From CAWHQZ01 sp963831645 (lineage in GTDB: Bacteria; Pseudomonadota; Alphaproteobacteria; Rhizobiales; Aestuariivirgaceae), in assembly GCA_963831645.1 (NCBI GenBank), contig CAWHQZ010000009.1:1-64000 (forward strand): 64,000 bases of DNA, given 5' to 3'. The notes below the pieces were generated by a model. The model did not search any database. It was not told where the DNA came from and saw only the letters and a list, made by a program, of their open reading frames with translations. A program made the position numbers and the translations under genes. Of this stretch, positions 1-10,626 are shown one piece after another; positions within the stretch are counted from its first letter, which is position 1; the number at the start of each line of letters is the position of its first letter.

Positions 1-62
1 AGTAATTGCATACGGCTCTGCGCGTTTTTCTGTAAGGAAGTCTGTGTCCCAGGAGGTGCGTT

Positions 63-692
63 ATGAACAAACGATCGAGTATGGCCCTCGGCGCGGTGCT
101 CGTGGCTACCATCCTTACTGTATTGGGTCTGGTGCACTTGAATAGCGTCAGTGCTCAAACCGATTCGGCCGCCGCGATCACGCTGCCGGCCCGTTATAGT
201 TATGCGGCGAAGTTCGTCTGTGGCGTAATGGCACAAGTGACCTATCAACCGCCGAGCGAACCGCCAGTTAAGCCGGGCAACTATGCGACCGTCATTAACA
301 TCCACAACCCCTGGTCCAGGGAGGCAGAAATTGCGAAGAAAGTGGCATTGGCGGCCCGTGAAGAGTTTGGCTACACCGTGCCGATCCCTCCGACGAAGCG
401 CTACCGGGAGAAGCTGCGTTCAGATCACGGACTTTACGTTGACTGCAGGGAAATCGTTAATCTTTTGACTCAAAACGGGACGCCACCGGCTAGCTCTTTC
501 ATTGAAGGATGGGTGGTAATCGACTCATGGATTACGGGCGGCACACCTGGGCCAGCACAGCTTGACGTGGTGGCGGTAACCACCACTTCAAACATTGGCG
601 CACCTACCGGTGCCGTCAACGACCATGAGGTGACCGTTGTGCCAGCCGATCCTAGCGCCCTGGTACCTGGCCATTTTGAGATCTCACCATAG
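63..692 (+). CDS. Putative secreted protein, unknown function
   Basis: This 209-residue protein has a good ribosome binding site (AGGAGG at 51-56, six bases before the ATG). It begins with a basic stretch, then a hydrophobic segment at about residues 8-28, and an Ala-Gln site near residue 31-32 that fits a Sec signal peptide. The mature part contains two cysteines (in KFVCG and VDCRE) that could form a disulfide. The middle and C-terminal parts are rich in Val, Thr and Pro with short hydrophobic strands, which suggests a beta-rich exported domain. I recognise no family. It is one of the few genes in the first 10 kb with an unbroken frame. Confidence 0.7.
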   Translation: MNKRSSMALGAVLVATILTVLGLVHLNSVSAQTDSAAAITLPARYSYAAKFVCGVMAQVTYQPPSEPPVKPGNYATVINIHNPWSREAEIAKKVALAAREEFGYTVPIPPTKRYREKLRSDHGLYVDCREIVNLLTQNGTPPASSFIEGWVVIDSWITGGTPGPAQLDVVAVTTTSNIGAPTGAVNDHEVTVVPADPSALVPGHFEISP

Positions 693-718
693 CTCTATTT
701 TTGGAAGATGGGCAGCAT

Positions 719-865
719 GTGGCTCATACGGTTTCCGTCGGAACCATCATCATGATCGACCAAGCCGCTCTTAATAGCGACAAACTCGTGGACGTAACAT
801 GGGGTGATCGGAAGGTTATGATGTTTACGCAAGACCTGCGATCGCGGGCGGAGCAAGCGGATTAA
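719..865 (+). CDS. Possible small protein (about 48 aa)
   Basis: An open frame here ends at TAA 863-865 and reads like a real protein C-terminus (…LVDVTWGDRKVMMFTQDL…), with balanced acidic and basic residues. The start is unclear: TTG 701, GTG 719 or ATG 752 are in frame; GGAAG at 702-706 would best serve GTG 719. It follows the secreted protein on the same strand after a short gap. I cannot assign a function, and a frameshift near the start is possible given the indels in this part of the window. Confidence 0.35.
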   Translation: MAHTVSVGTIIMIDQAALNSDKLVDVTWGDRKVMMFTQDLRSRAEQAD

Positions 866-1806
866 TTCGCAAGGCGCAAGCAGTTGTCTTGACGGAAGTT
901 TCCCGCGGCACATAGGCTCAATCCAACGCGGCGTATGCCGATAAGTGCTCCATGCTGCAGCATTGGGGCAACGGGATCGGAGGCCCCTATCCCTCTGCGA
1001 GAGGATCACTACGTGGTTATGCGCCGCGCTTTTGCTAGTACTTCTAGGGCTGGGGGCGACGGTGGCTTCATTCTTGGCCGCCGTACCATGCCTGGTGAAT
1101 CTGTCCCGACACCAAGAACTCGGAAGCGACGGCGGTGTGCACGATCAATTTAACCTAATGGGAGTACACAAACCTCTGTATTGATCGTGCTTGAGATTGG
1201 CCTCATAATCAAGTTTCAGTAATCACCCCAAGGGTATTTTTTCGGATGCAAAGAGAAGACGCCGCCGTTCGAAGCGTTCCGCTAGCCGCGTGTTAGGTAG
1301 AGATCCCTGATTCCCTAGAATGGGATCGTCTGGGCCTCAAGCTCCGCGCCGCGTGTCACCGTATTCGGGATTGGCCGCTGATCAGGCGCGCCTTTTACGA
1401 AGCCACTCTGGCACATCACAGCGCAAACCAGCACGAGCATAGAAAGGTGCCTCGATTATCCGGCAGTGTTGCCACGACACTGGACATGTGGCCCCACCAC
1501 CTAAGCGTGGGATCTGCTAGCGAGCAAGCGGACAAAGAAAGAGGGCCTCGCGGAGACAAATGCTTATGAGATCATTCGAAGCGCAAATACTCGAAGCTGA
1601 ATTGATGGGCAGCACACCGGAATACATGTATGCTTGGCTGAAAAATCGGGCCGAAAACAACCAATGGTCACTTTGGCGGTGACGAGGAGCTCGCTCGGCG
1701 CCGGCAGTGTCGCCGTACACATTGAAAGTAATGCCCATCTGGAGCAGAAGTCGCTCGGCGGTGTGCTTACATCCGAGCAACTGGCCGTCCGACAGCGGTG
1801 GCCAAG
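866..1806. other. Stretch without a convincing gene
   Basis: Only short open frames are present. One on the plus strand (945-1184) would give a 79-residue protein with a single hydrophobic helix, and another (1561-1681) gives about 40 residues with plausible composition, overlapped by a second frame running to TAG 1806. These could be pieces of a small gene split by an indel, but none has a ribosome binding site or a family I recognise. The left part, 1185-1500, shows nothing. Confidence 0.4.
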
Positions 1807-3409
1807 TTAGCTCAGCACCGGAATCTCCCGGTTCTCAATCAACTTCGCTATCGCTGCAATGTCACCGTCCAGGGCCCGGTCTGCTTCTACGAAGCGGCTT
1901 GCGGAGCGAATGGTGCGATAGATGGGGCGGGTTCCGGCGCCCAACCGGCCTCCGCCCGCGCAGATCAACCGCCTGAGCGGTGGAAAGAAGCGTGATCGCC
2001 ACCACGTTGCGCATCAGCCCGACAACGTCCATCGCAGTAAGCGCGGAGTGGGTTCCCAGGCTTACGATGTCCTGATTGAACTGTTCGGTCGGAAGCGTGT
2101 GGATCAGACTGGGTGCGCTCCAGTGCCGGATGGCAGTGACCAGGCTAGTGTGAACCAGTTGCATACCCTTGAACCCCTGGTACAACCCCGGGTGCGGACT
2201 CGAAGACGGCGGCAGGCCGTTCGAGAAGCGCTCGTCCATCAGCAGAGCCATGACCGAATGCAGCCAGTTAGCCAGGTTCGCCAAGTCGAGCTTTAGTCCG
2301 TCCATCGCGCGCGCGATGTGAGCCCCGTAAAAGTTGCCGGTGTGATACACGCGATCGGAAGCTGCGTCGATCAGCGGATTGTCATTCACCGAGTTGGCCT
2401 CGCGCTCGATGACTGTCCGGATCTGTTCGAGCGCTTCGTGCATCGGGCCGAGGCCTTGGGGTGCGCAACGCAGCGAATAGGGACTCTGGATGGACTCCTC
2501 TGCGGCTACCACATCGTGGTGCTCATGCGCCTGCCGGCCCGCGGCCTCCATCCGGCGGCGTATCGCGTCCAAGGGAACCGCCAGCTTGGAATCAAATAGA
2601 AAGGAGTTCAGCATCTCCGCAACAGCGGAGCTGGCCCGGATGATGCTTGGCCATGTGAATCGCGGGATGAAAATAGTCCGGCGAAGAGCGGAGGGCTTCG
2701 ACGGCCATCGCGAGCGCACCCAGAGCCGCCCGGAACAGGTGCGACGCCTCGTCAAGCAACAATTGCCGCCGCGCCCGTCATCACCGTGGTGCCATTCAGC
2801 AGCGCCAGGCCTTCTTTTGCCTGGAGCTGAAGCGGCTTGATTCCGCAAGCGGCCAGGGCATCGGCGGTGGTGAGACGACCTTGATGCAGAGACACCTCGC
2901 CACGACCGGTCATGGCGCGCGCAATGTAGGCGGAGGGACACAGATCTTCGCTTGCTCCCACCGAGCCGAAACGCGGAACTACCGGCGTGATCCCATGATT
3001 CCAGCAGGTCCAGCAGGCGCTCGATCACCACCAGCCGCACCGCCGACAGTCCGCGAGCCAGTGCGTTGGCGCGCAGCAGAATCGCCGCTCGGACCACCGG
3101 CTCGGGCAGCGGCTGGCCGACGCCGCAGGAGAGAAATTCCAAGAGGTTCTGCTGATGGTGTGACAATTCATCGTCCGGTATGACGAAACGGGCGTTACCG
3201 CCAAACCCGGTGTTCACTCCGTAAACCACCTCGCCTTGGGCCAATTTGCGCTCCAACGTTGCGCGGCCGCGCTCGATCCTGCGGCGGAAATCAGGGTCGG
3301 CGCTGAGCGCCACAGGCTTGCCATTCCGGGCAACAGCAATAATATCGCTCACGGAAAGGGGCGTATCCGAGATGGATAAGACTCTGGAAGAAATCAGCGT
3401 CGTAACCAT
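1807..3409 (-). pseudogene. Aromatic amino acid (histidine) ammonia-lyase family, frameshifted
   Basis: The pieces together make a full-length lyase of about 535 residues of the HAL/PAL/TAL family, cytosolic enzymes that eliminate ammonia from His, Phe or Tyr through an MIO cofactor. The start ATG is at 3409 and the N-terminus is in one frame to about 3000 (YGVNTGFGGN motif). The MIO region and the ALLNGTTVMTG helix are in a second frame, another change follows near 2750, and the conserved DNPLI, GNFYGAH and FNQDIVS blocks are again in the first frame. The last residues, ending at TAA 1807, need one more shift. The MIO tripeptide reads Ala-Ser-Glu (2947-2955) where Ala-Ser-Gly is normal. At least four indels are needed; in this stretch consensus errors are more likely than true decay. 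Substrate cannot be told. Confidence 0.75.
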
Positions 3410-3417
3410 TTTATATA

Positions 3418-3435
3418 CACCACATAATAGTGGTG
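3418..3435. promoter_or_regulatory. Perfect inverted repeat, likely operator
   Basis: CACCAC-ATAATA-GTGGTG is an exact six-base dyad with a six-base spacer. It lies just downstream of the predicted transcription start and nine bases before the lyase ATG, the typical place of a repressor site. No regulator gene for it is visible nearby. Confidence 0.5.
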
Positions 3436-3444
3436 CCTATGCTC

Positions 3445-3473
3445 ATTATGCGCCTCTCGAATGTTGTTGTCAA
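3445..3473 (-). promoter_or_regulatory. Sigma-70-like promoter of the lyase gene
   Basis: On the minus strand there is TTGACA (3468-3473), a 17-base spacer, and CATAAT (3445-3450). This would start transcription near 3438, about 30 bases before the lyase ATG at 3409. Confidence 0.55.
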
Positions 3474-3486
3474 TAGCTCGGGTATT

Positions 3487-4548
3487 ATGGGAAACAGACT
3501 CATGGCAGCCCTCGTGCCGCTCGCTGTGTTGGCCGCCACTCTGGCGGTCGGACTGGCTACAAAACGCCTCCTATTCGGGTGGCTTCGTCGCTGGACGGAT
3601 TCGGACCAAGAATCGCGCTGCAACGTTGATGATTCAGGCGGTGCAAGCTCCTTTCATGATCTGGGTCCTGATTCTGGGGCTGCACCTGGCGGTACAGTAC
3701 TCGGCGCTCCCCACCCGTCCGATGTACTGGATCGGCCGTACCCTCCTGGTCCTCTGGGTCACCTCCTTCACCATCATGGCGGCTGGCCTGGTCGGCAGTC
3801 TGGTGCGGCTTTACGGGAGCGAGGTCAGCGCGGCGCTGCCAGTCACCACCCTGACTCAGAACCTGGCTCAGTTGGCCGTCGTGATTTTGGGAATCCTAGT
3901 GCTCTTGGGCCTGCTCGGAGTCCCTATCTCCGCCCCACTTACAGCCCTGGGCGTCGGTGGCCTGGCGGTGGCGTTGGCCTTGCAGGAAACTCTCTCGAAT
4001 CTCTTTGCCGGGTTTTACATTGCAGTTGCCGGACAGATCCGCGTGGGCGACTACATCAAGTTGAACACGGGTGAAGAAGGCTACGTGATTGACATCAGTT
4101 GGCGCAACACGAGCATCCGCGTGCTCGCGAACAACCTGATTCTCATTCCCGACTCCAAGCCTGCCCAGGCCATCGTGACCAATTACTATCTGCCCGAGAA
4201 ACGCATGTCGGTCGCAATTCCCGTCGCGGTCGCGTATGATAGCGACCCGGAAAAGGTTGAGCGCGTCCTGATCGAGACCGCGCTCGAGGGAACCAAGGAG
4301 ATTCCGGGGCTTTTGCCGAGCCGGCGCCGGTCGCACGCCTGATACCGGGGTTTGGCGAGTTTGCCCTGAATTTCACGCTGGGGTGCCATGTGGCCGAGTT
4401 TGTGGATCAGTACCCGGTCCAGCATGAACTGCGCAAAAGGATCGTCAGACGGTTTCGCGAGGAGGGAATCCGGATACCCTTTCCCAGTCGCACCGTTTAC
4501 CTGGGTGAGCAGGAGAACGGCGAAAAAACGAACCGGCAATCAGTTTGA
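3487..4548 (+). pseudogene. MscS-family mechanosensitive channel, frameshifted
   Basis: A small-conductance mechanosensitive channel of the inner membrane, which opens under osmotic downshock. The N-terminus (MGNRLMAALVPL…) is hydrophobic; about five hydrophobic segments precede the pore-lining TM3, seen as GVGGLAVALALQETLSNLFAG, followed by the beta domain (GDYIKLNTGEEGYV and NNLILIPDSK). The frame changes near 3610 and again near 4315; the last frame completes the C-terminal domain and ends at TGA 4546-4548. An upstream in-frame ATG at 3430 exists, but it falls inside the operator region of the divergent lyase, so 3487 is preferred. Total length is about 353 residues, normal for a short MscS. 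Confidence 0.7.
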
Positions 4549-5860
4549 GGCAGGCGCGGGAAGCTTGCTGAGGATGCGATCCTGGATCGAATGGGCGTCC
4601 CACCATTCGACGGCGTTAATCTGCACCCCATCAAGCTGCATGCTGAAGTGCAGGTGATCGCCGCCGGCGAGACCCGTGTCACCGCTTTGCCCCATCGGCT
4701 GATTCTTTTTCACCGCGTCACCCGGCTTCACCGCGATCCGGCTCAGATGGCCGTATATGGACTGTAGCCCGTAGCCGTGGTCCACTACGATGCAGTTGCC
4801 GTAGATGCCGAGTTCGGAGGCATAGATCACCTTACCGTCATTGGCCGCCAATACCCGGAACATTCCTCACTACGGAGAGTCGAAACCCAGATGCACCTGT
4901 TCATCGACTTTCTTACCCTGGTAAACATAGCTGCGAACGTCCGCAAATTGCGATTCGACTTTGGAGTTGGCAAGCTGCAGGAATGGGCCATGCCAGAGCA
5001 CACGCTCCTCGGTCTTGAAGCGCAGATCAGACAGCGCCCGATTGTTCTTTCGTCGCATCTCGCCGTTGATCTTCAGGAAGCGGGCTAACAAGTCGCCGGA
5101 GCCACCCGGGGTCCCAGTCTGATGCCACGACCTTTTGCAGAAAGGCCTCGCTCAGCTCCAATTCGCAGTTTGCGGAAGCTCTTCGGAAAGATCTTGTTCC
5201 AAAATGTCGCGGTGGCTTCGGTCGCGGCGGGATTGCGCGCGTAAACCACCGGCGATTGATTGGCGGGAAGGTCCCAGGGTAGGCGAACAGTGAGAAGCGC
5301 TCATTGCCACGTCCCGGCAAGGCAAAGCTTCGGAACTGATACTTTCCCACGCGCACCCCGGCTTCGGTCCAATAGCCCGAGGGCGTGAAGGCAACCAATT
5401 CTGCGCCGCCCTGGTTGATGTAGTGCTGGAATCCGTCGGCGGTCACACGCGGAGGCTGGGTGACGACCTGGACTTCGCGCGCCAGTTCGTCGGTGCGGGC
5501 CCGCAAATCGTTGGATTGTGCTTCCACAATCAGGCGAGCCTTCCCGTCGTGTAGAGCCGGGGCGTTTTGTTTGCCAGCGGTAAAGCTCACCTGCTCGGGC
5601 CGCGCGATCGGTCGCCAGAACAACAGACGGTTCGAGGGATTGCGCTGCTCGAAGACAACATGGCGCTTCCCGTCCTGCTCGATAGCCACCGTGAACCGCC
5701 AGAGGCCATGGGGGTTCTCCACCTTCACGCTAAGCGGCGTCTTGATGCCGATGGCCTGAACCGGGGGGTCGAGGGTGAGTTTGCTGCGGGACGACAAGAA
5801 AAACAGAATGAATATTCCCGCAAACACCACAAGAAGAATGAGGCCGAAGAGCTTTTTCAC
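4540..5860 (-). pseudogene. M23 (LytM-type) metallopeptidase, frameshifted
   Basis: A membrane-anchored, probably periplasmic zinc endopeptidase acting on peptidoglycan cross-links. The likely GTG start at 5860 overlaps the stop of the upstream S9 peptidase (GTGA). A TM helix (residues 4-24, FGLILLVVFAGIFILFFL) is followed by a long extracytoplasmic region. The C-terminal LytM domain holds the zinc ligands His and Asp in HLGFD (about 4890) and the His-Leu-His motif in GGDHLHF (about 4650). The chain must be read across at least three frame changes (near 5275, 5095 and 4865). It is convergent with mscS, whose stop overlaps its end by a few bases. Confidence 0.7.
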
Positions 5861-7881
5861 TTTTTCGTCCAGGAATTCACCCAATCGATAAACACTGTGT
5901 ACCAGAGCAGGCTGTTCTGAGGTTTCAGGATCCAATGGCCTTCGTCGGGGAATAACAGGAGATTGGAAGGTACTTTTTGCAGTTGCAGGGCAGTAAAGAG
6001 TTGGAGGCTCTGCCATAAGGCACGCGGTAGTCGAGCTCGCCGGCGGTCACCAGCGTCGGTGTGCGGAACTCTTTGGCCGCAAAGCTTGGCGACCACCGGG
6101 CATAGAGATCGGCATTGTCCCAAGGCGTGCCCGCAAACTCCCAGAGAGGAAACCACAGCTCTTCGGTTTCGCCAAACATGCTGCGCAGATCGAAGACCCC
6201 GGCATGAGACACCATGGCTTTGAAGCGCTGTGTATGGCCCAGCATCCAATTCACCATATAGCCGCCGTAAGAGGCGCCCGCGACCGCGATACGGCTCGAA
6301 TCCGTATAGGGCAGGCGGGCGGCATGGTCCGTTGCCGCCATAAGGTCGTCTAAATGCGCGCCGCCCCAATCCTGGTTGATCTCGTCGATGAATTTTTGAC
6401 CGTAGCCGGTCGAGCCCCGCGGATTCGGCATGACCACTACGTACCCGGCGCTGGCGAAAACCTGTGCGTTCCAGCGATAGCCTCCAGCTCTAGCCCGAAG
6501 CTCCTTGCGGACCACCGTGGATCAGCATCAGAACCGGGTACTTCTGGTCGGGCCGAAAACCGTGCGGCTTTACCAGAAAGCTCTGAACCTTAGTCTGTTC
6601 GGCGCCATCCACCCAAAATTCTTCGTATGCGTTCAATTGGTGCGTACTCAGGATCGCGTCGTTGAGATGGGTCAAAGGCTGAGCCGTTCCGCCGGAGGCC
6701 GAGGCGCCGGTAGATCTCCACGGGCTGCCGAACCGCTCTGTTGGGTGTAGATCATGGTCTTGCCGTCGGGGGTGAGTTGCATGTCATCCAGATGATTGTC
6801 TCCGCTGGCGGCAATGCGCAGCGCGCCCCCGGACACTGCAATATATTGAATCGACTGGCGCCCACGGTCTTCGGAAGTGAAGAAGATCGTGCTCGAATCG
6901 GGCGACCAGGTAAAGCTGTTCACCCACCGGTCGAGATTGTCCGTGAGAATCGTGACCTTACCAGTGGCGCGCTCGAGCACCGACAAGCGCCAGCGGTCGC
7001 TTTCGTACCCGCCTCGAAGTTGCGACCGGTAGGCGAGATACTTCCCGTCAGGGAGTACAAAGGACCGGCTGTCCGCCCCCGGATTCGTCGTGATCTTGCG
7101 CGAGATCCCGCTTGCCACCGCGACGGCGTACAGGTCGGAATTGGTGCTTATCGCGGGCGTCGGAGCCGCGTTTGTGGTATAGCAGATCTCGCCGCTGTCA
7201 GGCGCGATCGCGTAATCATCGGGGCCACCCAGTGAAAAGGGAGGCACATCCAGAGGGCCGGGAGTCAGGTCTTTGGGAGGCCCGCCCGCGATCGGAGCCA
7301 TGAGCAAGTGACTGCGGCGCTTCGACTGCCACTGGGTCCAGTGCCGATACAGTAAGTTACTGTAGGTGCGCGCCTTTACTTTGTCCTGTTTTTCGGCGTC
7401 CAGCTTCTTCTTGTTGCAGGCATCGTCGGCTCCGCATTCCGGAAAGACGTCGCTGGTGAAGACCAGATACTTGCCGTCCGGAGAAAACTGGACTCCGCCG
7501 GCCTCGGTTGAGAGATTCGTGAACTGCCTCGCATTCGCGCCGTCGGCATTCATCAACCAGACCTGCGTGGACCCGCTTCGGTCTGAAAGAAAGGCTATGG
7601 TCTTGGAATCGGGCGACCATCGCGCGCGCTGATTGTTCTCACCCGCTTCGGTAATGCGCCGCGGCGTACCGCCCTGAAGCGGCACGGCATAGATCTGGTT
7701 GAGGCGCTTGTTGTTATCGATGTCGATGGTCTGAACCGTGAACGTTATCATGCGGGCGTCCGGAGAGATCAGCGGATCGCTGATGCGCGCCAGCTTGAGG
7801 AGTGCATGGATATCAAAGGGCTGCTTGTCGGCGAATACGGAAGCCGAGCAAAAGCAGCGCAATCGCGAGTGCACGGCTCAT
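5857..7881 (-). pseudogene. S9 family (DPP-IV/acylaminoacyl-type) peptidase, frameshifted
   Basis: A secreted or periplasmic serine peptidase of about 675 residues. Start ATG at 7881 gives a short signal peptide (MSRALAIALLLLG); one indel just after it moves the frame. Residues 20-400 form a WD40-like propeller with repeated SPDGK/SPDSK motifs. The C-terminal alpha/beta hydrolase domain has the nucleophile in GASYGGY (about 6260), the Asp in GELDYRVPY (about 6030) and the His in DEGHWI (about 5940). Frame changes occur near 7845, 6680, 6500 and 5960. Expanded S9 families are typical of Acidobacteriota, one reason for the taxonomic guess for this part. It is divergent from hisS with a 31-base gap. 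Confidence 0.75.
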
Positions 7882-7912
7882 ATATAGATCGATTGTATCG
7901 CGGCATGTTAGC

Positions 7913-9197
7913 ATGGATTTTCAATACTTTCCGACAGAAAAGCCCGTTTTGATCCGTGCCGTCAAAGGAACCCGTGACCTGTTGCCGCCGGAAACGGCGC
8001 TGTGGAATTTTGTGGAAGCGGCGGCCCGGACGTGTTTCCGCGCCTACAACTATCAGCGAGATTCGCACGCCGATTTTCGAAGAGACAGCGCTGTTCGCGC
8101 GCGGCGTCGGCGAAGAGACCGATATCGTCAGCAAGGAGATGTACACGTTCGACGATCGCGACGGCAGCTCGCTGACTCTGCGGCCGGAGAACACCGCGTC
8201 GGTGATCCGCGCCTACATCGAGCACAGGCTGGATCAGCAGCCGGGCTGCAGAAGCTCTACTACATCGGCCCGATGTTTCGCCGCGAGCGTCCGCAGAAGG
8301 GCCGCTACCGGCAGTTCTATCAGATCGGCGCGGAAGCGATCGGCTCGCGAATCTCCGCGGTCGATGCGGAAGTCATCGAGATGGTTGTCGAGATTCTCTC
8401 CGTGTCGCCGGCCTCGAAGGTTTCGAGCTGCTGATCAATTCGGTTGGCTGCCCGGTCTGCCGCCCGCAGTTCATGCGAAGCGTTGCGCGAGCGGTTGAAG
8501 GACGTTGCGACCAAGCTGTGCGCCGATTGCCAGCGCCGTGCGGACACTAATCCATTGCGCGTGCTCGACTGCAAGGTTCCCGAGGACCAGCCGATCATCG
8601 ATACGCTGCCGTCGATGCTTGACCACCTGTGCGACGAATGCGCGAGCCACTTCGCGGCGGTGAAGCGAGTACCTTGCCGATCGCGGCATCGATACACGGT
8701 CAGGCCACGCCTGGTCCGCGGTCTCGATTACTACACGCGCACCACGTTCGAGATCGTCCACGGAGCGCTCGGCGCGCAGAATTCGGTGCTCGGCGGCGGA
8801 CGCTATGACGGGCTAGCGGAGGCTCTGGGATCGAAGGTACCCGCACCGGGGATCGGCTTTTCGATCGGTGAGGATCGGCTCGTGATGGCCATCGAAGGCT
8901 CAACGCCCTCACCAGACACAATCGATATCTTCATTGCGCCGATGGGATCCGCGCATTCACACATTGCAGCCTGCTTGCACGCGACTTGCGGTAAGGCCGG
9001 CGCGGTCGTCGAGGTCTCTACGGACGCGAAGCTCAAACGCGCGCTCGAAACTCGCAAACAAGCTCGGGGCGAGACGGGCGCTGATCGTCGGCGACAATGA
9101 GATTTCAGCGGGTACGTATGTCCTAAAGGACATGCAAAGCGGTGATCAGACCAATGTCGGACGCCAGGAACTGCTCGAAATCAGAGAACCACCTAGA
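7913..9197 (+). pseudogene. hisS: Histidine-tRNA ligase, frameshifted
   Basis: Class II synthetase charging tRNA-His. The start ATG 7913 gives MDFQYFPTEKPV, followed by the motif-1 region VKGTRDLLPP. Motif 2 lies around FRRERPQKGRYRQF (8277-8320), the histidine-binding loop is LVRGLDYYTRTTFE (8710-8750), motif 3 includes GGGRYDGL, and the anticodon-binding domain ends with GARRALIVGDNEISAG. At least six indels (near 8053, 8248, 8405, 8475, 8650-8690 and 9050) separate the pieces, yet all conserved blocks are present. That pattern fits an uncorrected consensus far better than a dead essential gene. It is followed at once by aspS, a common pairing. Confidence 0.8.
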
Positions 9198-9199
9198 AA

Positions 9200-10305
9200 A
9201 TGCCTGAACCTGAAGTATCCATACGATTGGACTTTCTCGGCGATCTTCGCCGCACGCACACCTGCGGGCAATTGCGTGCAAGCGATGCCGGCAAGCGCGC
9301 CCTCCTGATGGGTTGGGTGCACCGCCGTCGCGATCTCGGCAAGGTGATCTTCATACATCTACGCGATCGTGAAGGCGTAACTCAAGTCGTATTCAACGAG
9401 GGCGTCGACCCTGAGGTGCATGATCGCGCCGAGCAATTGCGCTCCGAGTACGTAGTGGCTGTGGAGGGCACGGTCGCGGTGCGCACACCGGAGACGATCA
9501 ATGCAAACATCCCGACTGGCGAGGTCGAGATCGTCGCCGAAAAGGTCTGGATACTGAACGAGTCGCGCACGCCGCCGTTCCCAATGGAAGAAACCGTTGA
9601 TGTCAGCGAGGACGCGCGTCTGAAGTATCGCTACGTCGATTTGCGCCGCCCGCACATGCAGCGGAACATCATGCTGCGTTCGAAGGTCGCGTTCGCGTAC
9701 ACGGCAATACCTTGTACGCGCAGGGCTTTCTCGAGATCGAGACGCCGTTCATGACGCGGTCCACTCCCGAAGGCGCACGCGACTATCTCGTACCCAGCCG
9801 TGTGAATCCCGGCACGTTCTACGCGCTGCCGCAGTCGCCGCAGATGTTCAAGCAGCTGCTGATGGTGAGCGGCTTCGACAAGTATTTCCAGATCGTCCGC
9901 TGCTTCCGCGACGAAGATCTGCGCGCCGACCGTCAGCCCGAGTTCACGCAGATCGATCTCGAGATGTCGTTTCCGCAGCAGGAGCGATTTACGGAGTCAT
10001 CGAACCGGATGATTCAAAACGTCTGCGCGGCTGCAGGCTATGGAGGTCGACATTCCTTTCCCGCGCTTCAGGTACGACGAGGCGATGCGTCGTTATGGCA
10101 TCGACAAGCCGGACTGCCGTATTCCTCCCATGCAGGCAGTGGAGGATCTGTTGCCGGAACTTGCCGCGCACGGTTTACCGCTGGCGGCGATTCATGTGCC
10201 CAAGACCGGCGCGCTCAGCAGGCGGGAGCGCGATGAGCTCAAGGCGTTCGGTGCCGAGCGGGGCTTGCGTGTTTACGACGACATCAAGCGTCTCGAGCGC
10301 GATTT
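9200..10305 (+). pseudogene. aspS: Aspartate-tRNA ligase, frameshifted and cut off at its 3' end
   Basis: Class II synthetase charging tRNA-Asp. The N-terminal OB-fold anticodon domain is clear (GWVHRRRDLGKVIFIHLRD), then the hinge and motif 1 with TRSTPEGARDYLVPSR, then the flipping loop and motif 2 (FQIVRCFRDEDLRADRQPEFTQ). The GAD insertion domain starts after RRYGIDKPD. Frame changes occur near 9690 and 10,000-10,035. The protein should be about 590 residues, but only about 368 are present: motif 3 and the C-terminus are missing, because near 10,305 the sequence changes to an unrelated gene. Confidence 0.8.
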
Positions 10306-10626
10306 CATGTGGCCCGCAACCTGTCCAGCGATGGCGAGATCGTCCGCAAGACGAGCGGTGAGGATATGGTGGCGGTATTCGTGCCGACTACGCCAAACCC
10401 GACCTCGGGCTACCTGTGCTATGTGCGCAAGTCCGAGCTGATCATGCTCGACATGTCGATCGAGGACGGCATCAAGGCCACGGTTTCGGCCGGCCTAGTC
10501 GGCGCCGATCCGCGAGGCCACGTCAAGAAGGTGGCGGCGGTACCTGCCAGTATCGGGGAAAGGATCGTCACCGAACCTCAGCCCGCCGCCAGGAGGCGCA
10601 CGGCCTCCTCGCGCTCGAAGAGATAA
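10306..10626 (+). pseudogene. DUF502 family protein, C-terminal fragment
   Basis: The segment reads HVARNLSSDGEIVRK… and contains the DUF502 signature VFVPTTPNPTSG followed by ELIMLDMSIEDGIK and a Val/Gly-rich end. DUF502 proteins are about 200-residue membrane proteins; the N-terminal membrane half is absent here because the aspS fragment replaces it. In alphaproteobacteria this gene commonly lies next to recG, as here, with the two 3' ends overlapping by 49 bases. This adjacency marks the true start of the alphaproteobacterial sequence. Function is unknown. Confidence 0.75.
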
